Assembly (NCBI GenBank): GCA_041568335.1
Contig: JBFFZZ010000226.1
Coordinates: 1-5,235, forward strand
Direction of reading: 5' to 3'
DNA: 5,235 nt
Source of the DNA: WVWW01 sp041568335
GTDB taxonomy: Bacteria; Acidobacteriota; Polarisedimenticolia; Polarisedimenticolales; Polarisedimenticolaceae
Part shown: piece after piece, positions 1 to 5,235 of the stretch
Layout: each line of letters begins with the position of its first letter
How positions within the stretch are numbered: the stretch's first letter is position 1
The notes under the pieces: generated by a model
The model's database searches: none
The model's input: only the letters and a program-made list of their open reading frames with translations
Told to the model about the DNA's origin: nothing
Made by a program: the position numbers and the translations under genes

Positions 1-412
1 ACGAATCCCGCAGGGGGATCGACCCCTCCAACGCTAGCGAGCCCGCCGTCGTCGTCATGCGATCGCGCGTGTCGATGTTGTCCTTGATCGCGACCGGGAT
101 GCCGTGCAGCGGCCCGCGCGGCCCCTGCGCACGCCGTTCCGCGTCGAGCGCATCGGCGATCGACCGCGCGTCGGGATTGATCTCGATGATCGAGCGCAGC
201 TCGGGGCCCGCATGGTCGATCGCGGCGATCCGTTCGAGGTAGTAGTCGACCAGCGCGGCCGCGGTCAGCGAGCCGTCCTCCATCGCCTGCTGCAGCGTGG
301 CGATGTCCGCTTCGTCGTAGTCGCTCGGAACGCTTGGCGGTTGCTCGGTTGCCGGTGCGCAAGCCGCCAGCGCCAGGACGAACAGACCGATAAGGAGACT
401 CCAACGCTTCAT
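1..412 (-). CDS. Amidase-signature family hydrolase, predicted lipoprotein (N-terminal part, runs off the window)
   Basis: This is the first 137 residues of an amidase-signature (GatA/AmiE-like) enzyme, a family that hydrolyses amide bonds with a Ser-cisSer-Lys triad. The segment LHGIPVAIKDNIDT (residues 102-115) is the family hallmark, and Lys110 is the expected triad lysine. TTAGSLAL (121-128) follows as in the family. The Gly/Ser-rich loop with both catalytic serines would lie beyond position 1, so activity cannot be judged. Residues 1-18 form a lipoprotein signal: MKRW, a hydrophobic core, then lipobox L15-A16-A17-C18. The mature enzyme is therefore predicted to be lipid-anchored outside the cytoplasmic membrane, unlike cytoplasmic GatA. 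The ATG at 412 is supported by the signal peptide and by a Shine-Dalgarno sequence 8 nt upstream. The gene lies 97 bp downstream of the DUF4287 gene on the same strand. The substrate is unknown. Family call is confident; export is well supported. Confidence 0.9.
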   Translation of the reverse strand, partial: MKRWSLLIGLFVLALAACAPATEQPPSVPSDYDEADIATLQQAMEDGSLTAAALVDYYLERIAAIDHAGPELRSIIEINPDARSIADALDAERRAQGPRGPLHGIPVAIKDNIDTRDRMTTTAGSLALEGSIPLRDS

Positions 413-420
413 CTTTGTGC

Positions 421-427
421 CCTCCCC
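421..427 (-). promoter_or_regulatory. Ribosome binding site of the amidase gene
   Basis: Read on the minus strand this is GGGGAGG, ending 8 nt before the ATG at 412. It supports that start, which also gives a complete lipoprotein signal. Confidence 0.6.
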
Positions 428-445
428 GACCGTCGTTGTCGGCCG

Positions 446-474
446 AGGATAACACCTGGACAGGGGCGTGAAAA
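446..474 (-). promoter_or_regulatory. Possible sigma70-type promoter for the amidase gene
   Basis: On the minus strand, TTTTCA (469-474; 4 of 6 to TTGACA) and TATCCT (446-451; 4 of 6 to TATAAT) are separated by 17 nt. Transcription would start near 439, giving a leader of about 27 nt that contains the ribosome binding site. The -35 overlaps the T-run of the terminator candidate, so both assignments may not hold. The match is modest, and the amidase could instead be read through from the DUF4287 gene. Confidence 0.3.
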
Positions 475-490
475 AAGGGGGCAGGACCCC
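471..490 (-). terminator. Candidate weak intrinsic terminator after the DUF4287 gene
   Basis: On the minus strand, GGGG (490-487), a TCCTG loop and CCCC (481-478) are followed by one more C and six T (476-471). It lies 20 nt past the stop codon of the DUF4287 gene, where a terminator is expected. The stem is only 4 bp, although all G-C, so termination may be partial. The plus strand reads as an A-run then GGGGG-CAGGA-CCCC, which also resembles short dispersed elements of GC-rich genomes (see findings). Confidence 0.4.
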
Positions 491-509
491 GGGATCCGGC
501 CCCGGTCGA

Positions 510-1190
510 TCACTTCACCAGCAGCTCCGCCAGCGCACCCAGCCGCTCGCCCCAGTACGTCTTCACCCGGTCGACGTCGCTCTGCCGCGCGAGCCTGCCG
601 TGCTGGACGGATACGCTGCTCTTGTCCTTCCCCTTCTCGGTGAAGTAGAGGTTGACCGGGTTACCGTCCGCCCAGGTCAAACGGATCGACCTGTCGACCG
701 TCGACTTGCGCACGTTCCATTCGACATCCGGCAGCCAGCGATCGCGCGTGCGCTTCACGCTGAACGCGCGGTAGAGCCTGCTCACCGGGACGGGAACGGT
801 CTTGTTCTTGTTGGCGTCGTATCCCCCGCCGCGGCGCTGGCGAACGTCGCGCAGGCCACGGATCCGCTCGTACCCGACGGTGACCATCTGCGCCCACCAG
901 GCCGGAACGCCGAGATCTTTGTGCAGGTACTTCGCGATATCGCGGTGTTGCATCTGTGCGGCATCGGCGGCATCCAGCGTGCGAACCCACTGCTTCCAGG
1001 TCTTGCCCGTCTTCTTCTTGACCGCGTCGTCGCTCATCCCGGCGAGCTCGGCGAACCCGGTTTCGGGCACGACGGTCGGAGCGGGACGGTCCTTGCGCTT
1101 GAGCAGCTGGGCGCGCGCCGTGGTGTACGACTCACCGGTCTTCTTCATGCGGGAACGGGTGAGTTGCTTGAGGTCCTTGTCGATCGGCAT
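510..1190 (-). CDS. DUF4287 domain protein with C-terminal AHSA1-like (SRPBCC) domain
   Basis: A 226-residue cytoplasmic protein with no signal peptide or membrane segment. Residues 1-32 are a basic helical leader containing KKTGESYTTARAQLL. Residues about 52-114 match the DUF4287 pattern: MSDDAVKKKTGKTW, then HRDIAKYLH (82-90) and WWAQMVTVGYERIRGLR (98-114). Residues about 128-226 resemble a shortened AHSA1/START-type fold: a TVPVPVSRLYRAF start (131-143), RWLPD (151-155), LTWADGNPV (171-179), KSSVSVQHGRL (190-200) and a final helix with YWGERLGALAELL. I know this pairing from other bacteria, but it has no established biochemical role; the SRPBCC fold usually binds a hydrophobic ligand or a client protein. 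The frame stays open to 1403 upstream, but the ATG at 1190 is chosen because an AAGGAG site lies 7 nt before it and the conserved region begins there. The gene diverges from the kinase across a 255-bp gap. Function is unknown; domain assignment is fairly secure. Confidence 0.88.
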   Translation of the reverse strand: MPIDKDLKQLTRSRMKKTGESYTTARAQLLKRKDRPAPTVVPETGFAELAGMSDDAVKKKTGKTWKQWVRTLDAADAAQMQHRDIAKYLHKDLGVPAWWAQMVTVGYERIRGLRDVRQRRGGGYDANKNKTVPVPVSRLYRAFSVKRTRDRWLPDVEWNVRKSTVDRSIRLTWADGNPVNLYFTEKGKDKSSVSVQHGRLARQSDVDRVKTYWGERLGALAELLVK

Positions 1191-1197
1191 CACGAAA

Positions 1198-1203
1198 CTC
1201 CTT
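1198..1203 (-). promoter_or_regulatory. Ribosome binding site that fixes the DUF4287 gene start
   Basis: On the minus strand this is AAGGAG, 7 nt before the ATG at 1190. It decides between that start and longer in-frame starts reaching up to 1403, which would cover the promoter region and add low-complexity sequence. Confidence 0.8.
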
Positions 1204-1273
1204 CGGTCACACCACGAGACTCGCTCCCCAGCAGCCGAACCCCGCGGTGGCGAAGGTTCCGTCACACCGATCC

Positions 1274-1287
1274 GGGGGTATGCCCCC
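1274..1287. other. GC hairpin in the predicted leader of the DUF4287 gene
   Basis: GGGGG (1274-1278) and CCCCC (1283-1287) can pair around a TATG loop. It is not followed by a clear T-run on either strand, so it does not look like an intrinsic terminator. If the promoter at 1358-1387 is real, the hairpin lies in the 5' leader of the DUF4287 mRNA, about 84 nt before its start codon. Confidence 0.45.
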
Positions 1288-1301
1288 CTTTGCCTCGCGG
1301 G

Positions 1302-1322
1302 GGCCCTCGCTGGGGGAGGGCC
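1302..1322. other. 7-bp perfect GC hairpin in the predicted leader of the DUF4287 gene
   Basis: GGCCCTC (1302-1308) and GAGGGCC (1316-1322) form a perfect 7-bp stem around a 7-nt loop. No T-run follows on either strand. It is 14 bp from the hairpin at 1274-1287, and the two would be transcribed together in the DUF4287 leader. It could be an RNA structure, an mRNA-stabilising element or part of a dispersed intergenic repeat; the sequence alone does not decide. Confidence 0.45.
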
Positions 1323-1357
1323 GAAGAGGTTGGGCGCGGATCGTCGCCCGTGGGGAA

Positions 1358-1387
1358 ATTCTACGGCGATCCCTCCACCCGGGGCAA
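1358..1387 (-). promoter_or_regulatory. Sigma70-type promoter candidate for the DUF4287 gene
   Basis: On the minus strand, TTGCCC (1382-1387; 4 of 6 to TTGACA) and TAGAAT (1358-1363; 5 of 6 to TATAAT) are 18 nt apart. Transcription would start near 1351, leaving a leader of about 160 nt before the ATG at 1190, long for a small gene and containing both GC hairpins. It is the best promoter match I found for this direction. Confidence 0.5.
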
Positions 1388-1407
1388 CCAAAAGAGCCTT
1401 CATCTCT

Positions 1408-1413
1408 TATACT
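1408..1413 (+). promoter_or_regulatory. -10 element of the kinase promoter
   Basis: TATACT (5 of 6 to TATAAT) lies in a local AT-rich patch, 32 bp before the kinase start. Transcription would begin near 1420, giving a leader of about 26 nt. No good -35 hexamer is found 16-18 nt upstream; that stretch (1384-1391) overlaps the -35 of the leftward promoter, so the two promoters may compete or the kinase promoter may need an activator. Confidence 0.5.
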
Positions 1414-1434
1414 CGCGGCGTGATCGGCAAAGAC

Positions 1435-1440
1435 GGCGGA
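1435..1440 (+). promoter_or_regulatory. Ribosome binding site of the kinase gene
   Basis: GGCGGA, one mismatch from GGAGGA, ends 5 nt before the ATG at 1446. It is weak alone, but it agrees with the expected kinase N-terminus and the upstream TATACT. Confidence 0.5.
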
Positions 1441-1445
1441 TCCTG

Positions 1446-4142
1446 ATGGAACCCGGGCGGCAACTGCTGCATTACACGCTCACCGAGAAGCTCGGCGAGG
1501 GCGGGATGGGCGTGGTCTGGCGCGCGACCGACTCGACGCTGGACCGCGACGTGGCAATCAAGGTGTTGCCGGCATCCTTTTCGGAAGACCCCGACCGGCT
1601 CGTACGCTTCGAGCGCGAGGCGAAGTCGCTGGCGGCGTTGAACCACCCGAACATCGCGGCGATCCACTCAGTCCACGAGGCCGACGGCGTGCGGTTTTTG
1701 GCGATGGAGCTCGTCCCGGGCGAGGACCTGGCCGAGCGCATCGGACGCGGGGCCCTACCCGTCGACGAATCCATCGAGATCGCCACGCAGATCGCGAGCG
1801 CGCTCGAGGCCGCCCACGCCGCCGGCATCGTCCACCGCGACCTGAAACCGGCGAACGTCAAGCTCACGCCGGAGGGCCGGGTCAAGGTGCTCGACTTCGG
1901 CCTGGCCAAGGCGTGGGCGACGGATCCCGCGACCGGCGGCTCGGATCCTTCGCTGTCGCCGACGATCACGTCCGCCGGGACGATGGCCGGGGTCATCCTC
2001 GGAACCGCGGCCTACATGGCGCCGGAGCAGGCGCGCGGGCGTGTCGTCGATCAACGCGCCGACCTCTGGGCGCTCGGCGTGATCCTGTTCGAGATGTTGA
2101 CGGGGCGCGGTCTATTCCGCGGCGAGGATGTCTCCGAGGTGCTGGCCGGCGTGATCAAGGGCGGCCTCGAGTGGGACGCGCTGCCGGAACGGTTGCCGGG
2201 TTCGGCGCGATTCGGACTGCACCGTTGCCTGCAACGCAAACCGGAAGACCGGTGGCACAGTGCGGCGGACGTACGCATCCTGCTCGAGGAGGCGCGCGCC
2301 GAGCTCGACGCGCCGGGGGAACCGACGGGACACGCCGTCGCGGCCCCGTCCCGCCTCCCCTGGATCCTGTTCGGCGTCACCTTGATCGTCGCGACGGCCG
2401 CGCTCTGGTGGATGAGCGGCAAGAGCCGCCCACCCTCCGGGGAACGGGTGCGCTTCCCCCTCGACCCGCCCGGCGAAAGCAGCTACGCCCCTTCGTTCGC
2501 CCCGTTTTTCGACGTGATGCCCGACGGCCGGACGATCGTGTTCTCGGCCGCGGACCGGGACGAGCAACGTTGGCTCTACGCCAGGCGCCTCGATTCGGCG
2601 GAGGCGACGAGAATCCCGGCCACGGAAGGCGGCGAAGGACCGTTCATCGGTGCCGACGGTACGATCGGCTTCGCCTCCGGGAGTCAGTTGCGAACCACGC
2701 GGATTGGCGGGTTGGGTTCGACCGTGATCGCCAACATCGCCGACGGCTTCAACGGCGGCGTCTTCGGACCCGATGGCTACATCTATTACAACGACGACCT
2801 GGACACGGGACTGAAGCGGGTGGTCGCCGAGGGGGGCGTCCCCGAACCGTTCACCTCGCCGGACCGGACGCGCGGCGAAGTTCGCCATCACCTGCCCTAC
2901 GTGCTTCCCGGTGGCAAGGGGATGGTCTTCACGATTCTCCAAGCCGACGTCGGGCTCACGCGGGACGAACGCAACCTCGCCAGGCTCCCGACCGCGGACT
3001 CGGGCCAGGTCACGGCGCTGCTCGATTTCGCGAGCGGCGAGATCTCGACGCTGTCGCCCGATACGTCGGGACCCTATCGCTATCTTCCGAGCGGCCACCT
3101 GTTGATGATCCGAGCGGGACGACTGGTGGCGCTCCCCTTCGATGCCGAAAAGCTACGAGCCACGGGAGAGCCGTTCAGGTTCTTCGGCGACGAGGAGGTC
3201 CCGGTCCAGACCTTCGCCCTATCGACGAGCGGCGTCCTCGCGTTCAGCGACACGAACCTGTTGTACAACGAGGGCGTTGCCTGGGTCGAACGAGACGGGC
3301 GGGAAACGATGATCTCGAAGGACCCCGGGGCGTACCTGTACCCGTCGCTTTCGCCCGACGAAACAAACCTCACCTTCACTTACCAGTCACAGGCCTGGGT
3401 GCACGAGCTCGAGGGCGGTCGCAATCTCATGCTGACCAAGGGGAAGTCCGGCTGGGTGCCGCTGTTCACTCCGGACGGGACTCGCGTCGTGTTCGGTGCC
3501 TACATGCCCGAGGAAAACCTCTTCTGGACCGCGAGCGACGGCAGTGAAGAGGTCGAGCTTCTGCTCGAGGCGGAGAACCGGCAGTACCCGCTCGACTGGC
3601 ACGAGCCGAGCAACCGCCTGCTGTTGCAGTGGACCGACCCCGAGACCGGTTACGACATCTGGCTGCTGTCGCTGGACGACATGAAAGCCGAGCCTCTCCT
3701 GAACTCACCCCATCACGAGCAGTGGGCCAACCTGTCGCCCGACGGTAAGTGGATCGTGTACTCCTCGAGCGAGACGGGACGGCACGAGGTCTACGTCGCG
3801 TCGTTCCCGGACCTGCGCAACAAACGCGCCGTTTCGAACGACGGCGGGATCGAGCCGCGCTGGTCGCCGCGCGGCGACGAGATTTTCTTCCGGGCCGGCG
3901 GGAGGATGGTGATCTACCGCACGCACGCCAGGATGATGGTCGCAGCGGTCGAGCCCGTGGCGGGAAACCTCCGGATCGGCGCGCCCCGCGAGCTGTTCGA
4001 GGGCGAGTACGTTTCGGGCGCCTGCTGCGGTCTCATGTACGACGTGACCGCCGACGGCCGCCGCTTCGTGATGATCAAGGCGAGACCCGGCAAGGAGCGC
4101 CGCCTCATCGTCGAGCTCAACGCCTTCGGTTCGTTCGACTAG
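1446..4142 (+). CDS. Receptor-like Ser/Thr protein kinase with extracytoplasmic PD40/TolB-like beta-propeller
   Basis: An 898-residue membrane kinase of the Hanks (PknB-like) type. The kinase domain spans about residues 10-280 and all key elements are intact: glycine loop GEGGMG (17-22), VAIK with ATP-binding Lys39, helix-C Glu58, HRDLKPAN (130-137, catalytic Asp132), DFG (150-152), APE (192-194), DLWALG (206-211) and KPEDR with Arg269. A Ser/Thr-rich activation segment (about 159-187) offers autophosphorylation sites. One membrane segment (about 304-323) follows. Residues about 335-898 form a beta-propeller-like sensor with repeated PDG/ADG blade motifs at 358-361, 402-405, 441-444, 636-639, 675-678, 764-767 and 807-810. 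By family knowledge the kinase is cytoplasmic and the propeller is outside; ligand and substrates are unknown. The frame is open back to 468, but only the ATG at 1446 gives the usual short kinase N-terminus and has a -10 element and ribosome site upstream. The length is typical of this architecture. Confidence 0.95.
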   Translation: MEPGRQLLHYTLTEKLGEGGMGVVWRATDSTLDRDVAIKVLPASFSEDPDRLVRFEREAKSLAALNHPNIAAIHSVHEADGVRFLAMELVPGEDLAERIGRGALPVDESIEIATQIASALEAAHAAGIVHRDLKPANVKLTPEGRVKVLDFGLAKAWATDPATGGSDPSLSPTITSAGTMAGVILGTAAYMAPEQARGRVVDQRADLWALGVILFEMLTGRGLFRGEDVSEVLAGVIKGGLEWDALPERLPGSARFGLHRCLQRKPEDRWHSAADVRILLEEARAELDAPGEPTGHAVAAPSRLPWILFGVTLIVATAALWWMSGKSRPPSGERVRFPLDPPGESSYAPSFAPFFDVMPDGRTIVFSAADRDEQRWLYARRLDSAEATRIPATEGGEGPFIGADGTIGFASGSQLRTTRIGGLGSTVIANIADGFNGGVFGPDGYIYYNDDLDTGLKRVVAEGGVPEPFTSPDRTRGEVRHHLPYVLPGGKGMVFTILQADVGLTRDERNLARLPTADSGQVTALLDFASGEISTLSPDTSGPYRYLPSGHLLMIRAGRLVALPFDAEKLRATGEPFRFFGDEEVPVQTFALSTSGVLAFSDTNLLYNEGVAWVERDGRETMISKDPGAYLYPSLSPDETNLTFTYQSQAWVHELEGGRNLMLTKGKSGWVPLFTPDGTRVVFGAYMPEENLFWTASDGSEEVELLLEAENRQYPLDWHEPSNRLLLQWTDPETGYDIWLLSLDDMKAEPLLNSPHHEQWANLSPDGKWIVYSSSETGRHEVYVASFPDLRNKRAVSNDGGIEPRWSPRGDEIFFRAGGRMVIYRTHARMMVAAVEPVAGNLRIGAPRELFEGEYVSGACCGLMYDVTADGRRFVMIKARPGKERRLIVELNAFGSFD

Positions 4143-4242
4143 CCCTTCGCCGCGGGGCCACACCGTTCCGGCGCCGCATCTACCACAAAAGGGGGAGAGA
4201 CCGGTTCCCGTCCCCACCGTAGCGTGAAGGGGTGGACATCCT
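4143..4242. other. Short intergenic gap after the kinase gene
   Basis: I see no strong terminator here: the inverted repeats (GGGA/TCCC at 4193-4209 and CCACC/GGTGG at 4214-4235) have 4-5 bp stems and no T-run. No promoter with two good hexamers is apparent either. The protease gene could be co-transcribed with the kinase or have a promoter that does not match the sigma70 consensus. Confidence 0.4.
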
Positions 4243-4248
4243 GGAGGG
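4243..4248 (+). promoter_or_regulatory. Ribosome binding site of the M6-like protease gene
   Basis: GGAGGG ends 7 nt before the ATG at 4256. This strong site fixes the start and gives a complete signal peptide. Confidence 0.75.
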
Positions 4249-4255
4249 CATCGAC

Positions 4256-5235
4256 ATGAACGGCGGGAATTCATCACGACGTACGATCACGAATCGTTTC
4301 GCGGGCGGGCTCCTCGCGGCGGCGATGCTGGCGACACCGGGCGCGCTGGCGCAATACCCCGATCCGCCCCCGGATTTCGTTCACGGCGCGACACCGCTGT
4401 CGGCGAAGTTCTCGACGCTGGGCGGCAACACCGACCGTCCCACGCTGGTCATCTTCGTCGAGTTCACCGACGTGGCCACGCCGTCCGGGATCGACGAGGC
4501 GTGGATCGCTGATCGATATTTCGGCCCTTACCCATCGGTCGCGGACTACATGGACTCGTTGTCCGGCGGACGGCTCTTGCTGACCCCGGCACCGGAGTCC
4601 GTCGGCGTGCCCAACGACGGCATGGTCGGTCTGGTCTATGGCCTGTACGAAGATCTGGTCACCGGCGATCCCGCCACGGAAGTCGGCCTCGCCTTGCAGG
4701 CCGCGGACGCGCTCGTCGATTTCTCCGGTTTCGATTCCAACATGGACGGCTCGATCGACGACTTCGAGTTGATCGTCTCCGTCGTCCGCGTCGGCGCTCC
4801 GTGGATCAGCGGAACAGCACAGATTTGCGGCGCGGCACGCAGTCGTTGGCACGACGGCTGGCCCGACGACTTCAACGAGGTTGACGGCAAGTCCGTCGAC
4901 TTCCTCGTTTCAATCAGCCAGGTCGGAAGGGCGTGTAGCGCAACGCGCGCATCCTGCAACGTAGACTCCGACTGCGATCCGATGACGCCCAACGACGTTT
5001 GCCGAGGACTGACGAACAACATCACCGTCACCCACGAGATCGCCCACCAGGCTCTCGGTCTGGAAGACCTGTACGGGTTCGCCGTCGGGGCGCTCGCGCT
5101 GGGCGGGCCGACTTGCAGCGGCGCCGAGAAGTGGTGGAAGCCGAACGGCTTCGAGCTGATGCACTGGGGGTGGAGAGACCCGACGGTCGTGACGAGCGAC
5201 GGTTTCTACGACATCGGCTCGTCCAGCCTCTACGT
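4256..5235 (+). CDS. Secreted M6-like (immune inhibitor A type) zinc metalloprotease, N-terminal part, runs off the window
   Basis: 326 residues are visible with no stop codon. A signal peptide covers residues 1-32: a basic n-region with R8-R9, a hydrophobic core (about 16-27) and ALA|Q cleavage after Ala32. The SRRTI segment is only weakly Tat-like, so Sec export is more likely. The catalytic region begins with PTLVIFVEFTD (62-72) and continues with VADYMDSLSGGRL (95-107), both in the style of M6 peptidases. DSNMDGSIDDFE (160-171) fits the 12-position EF-hand calcium loop. HEIAH (260-264) supplies two zinc-ligand histidines and catalytic Glu261, and GLEDLYG follows, with Asp271 the likely third ligand. 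GWRDPTVV and DGFYDI near the visible end match the downstream M6 pattern. Two oddities: one extra residue between HExxH and the Gly-x-x-Asp, and four cysteines at 227, 234, 240 and 249 just before the zinc helix. It probably degrades extracellular protein; targets are unknown. Family call is good; activity is less certain because of the motif spacing. Confidence 0.85.
   Translation, partial: MNGGNSSRRTITNRFAGGLLAAAMLATPGALAQYPDPPPDFVHGATPLSAKFSTLGGNTDRPTLVIFVEFTDVATPSGIDEAWIADRYFGPYPSVADYMDSLSGGRLLLTPAPESVGVPNDGMVGLVYGLYEDLVTGDPATEVGLALQAADALVDFSGFDSNMDGSIDDFELIVSVVRVGAPWISGTAQICGAARSRWHDGWPDDFNEVDGKSVDFLVSISQVGRACSATRASCNVDSDCDPMTPNDVCRGLTNNITVTHEIAHQALGLEDLYGFAVGALALGGPTCSGAEKWWKPNGFELMHWGWRDPTVVTSDGFYDIGSSSLY

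Larger units (their letters stand above)
1191..1445. other. Divergent intergenic region between the DUF4287 gene and the kinase gene
   Basis: This 255-bp gap separates two genes transcribed away from each other. It holds promoter candidates for both directions in its right third (1358-1413), two GC-rich hairpins (1274-1287 and 1302-1322), and the ribosome binding site of the DUF4287 gene. Several open frames cross it, but none has a recognisable protein or a good start, so I treat it as non-coding. Confidence 0.7.

Noticed and set aside
104..643. Plus-strand open frame of 179 residues over the amidase start
   Set aside because: It is antisense to the amidase signature and lipoprotein signal and to the end of the DUF4287 gene; its product is Arg-rich with no motif.
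468..1445. In-frame upstream extension of the kinase reading frame by 326 residues
   Set aside because: It lies antisense to the DUF4287 gene, which has recognisable domains and a good ribosome site, and it crosses both promoter candidates. The extension is low-complexity Arg/Pro/Ala sequence typical of a GC-rich shadow frame.
2112..3098. 328-residue open frame on the minus strand opposite the kinase
   Set aside because: Composition is that of an antisense GC shadow, with no recognisable motif, promoter or convincing ribosome site.
1913..3547. 544-residue open frame on the plus strand inside the kinase gene
   Set aside because: It is the +1-shifted shadow of the kinase: extremely Arg-rich, with no domain motif, while the kinase frame shows intact catalytic motifs.
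4193..4235. Possible terminator or hairpins after the kinase stop codon
   Set aside because: The stems are 4-5 bp, the loops are unremarkable and there is no T-run on the plus strand, so a terminator call is not supported.
4277..4297. Twin-arginine (Tat) signal in the protease
   Set aside because: R8-R9 is present in the long n-region, but the residues after it (T-I-T) do not fit the usual x-F-L-K, and an ordinary Sec signal with ALA cleavage explains the segment.
3705..4852. Two minus-strand open frames (3705-4277 and 4274-4852) that abut like an operon
   Set aside because: They oppose the C-terminal propeller of the kinase and the start of the protease, both with strong family motifs. Their translations are Arg/Gly/Val-rich without domains, so the head-to-tail overlap is chance.
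1..5235. A defence, mobile-element or toxin-antitoxin system in the window
   Set aside because: No transposase, integrase, nuclease, restriction or CRISPR motif and no paired small genes are visible. The four genes match ordinary enzyme, signalling and secretion families.

Overview
The window is GC-rich, tightly coding bacterial DNA with four protein genes, two of them cut by the window edges. No RNA gene, insertion sequence, CRISPR array or phage gene is visible. The best taxonomic clue is a Ser/Thr kinase with one membrane segment and an extracytoplasmic PD40/TolB-like beta-propeller, an architecture greatly expanded in Acidobacteriota and related soil or marine lineages. The secreted M6-like protease, the lipoprotein amidase and the high GC fit that, so Acidobacteriota or a neighbouring phylum is my inference; no marker gene proves it.

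Layout. Left half, minus strand: the N-terminal 137 residues of a lipoprotein amidase (1-412) lie downstream of a complete DUF4287 + AHSA1-like gene (510-1190). The 97-bp gap between them holds a short GC hairpin followed by a T-run on the minus strand, and a possible promoter for the amidase. Centre: a 255-bp intergenic region (1191-1445) carries back-to-back promoter candidates. The leftward one would give the DUF4287 gene a roughly 160-nt leader containing two GC-rich hairpins. The rightward one (TATACT) sits just before the kinase. Right half, plus strand: the complete 898-residue receptor-like Ser/Thr kinase (1446-4142), a 113-bp gap, then a secreted M6-like metalloprotease cut by the window end (4256-5235).

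How the genes relate. Three of the four products are predicted to act at or outside the cytoplasmic membrane: a lipid-anchored amidase, a transmembrane kinase and an exported protease. Nothing shows that they form one pathway, and the divergent layout suggests at least two transcription units. I see no convincing new multi-gene system. The points most worth checking are the non-standard spacing of the zinc motif in the protease, the four-cysteine segment just before it, and the structured leader between the divergent genes.
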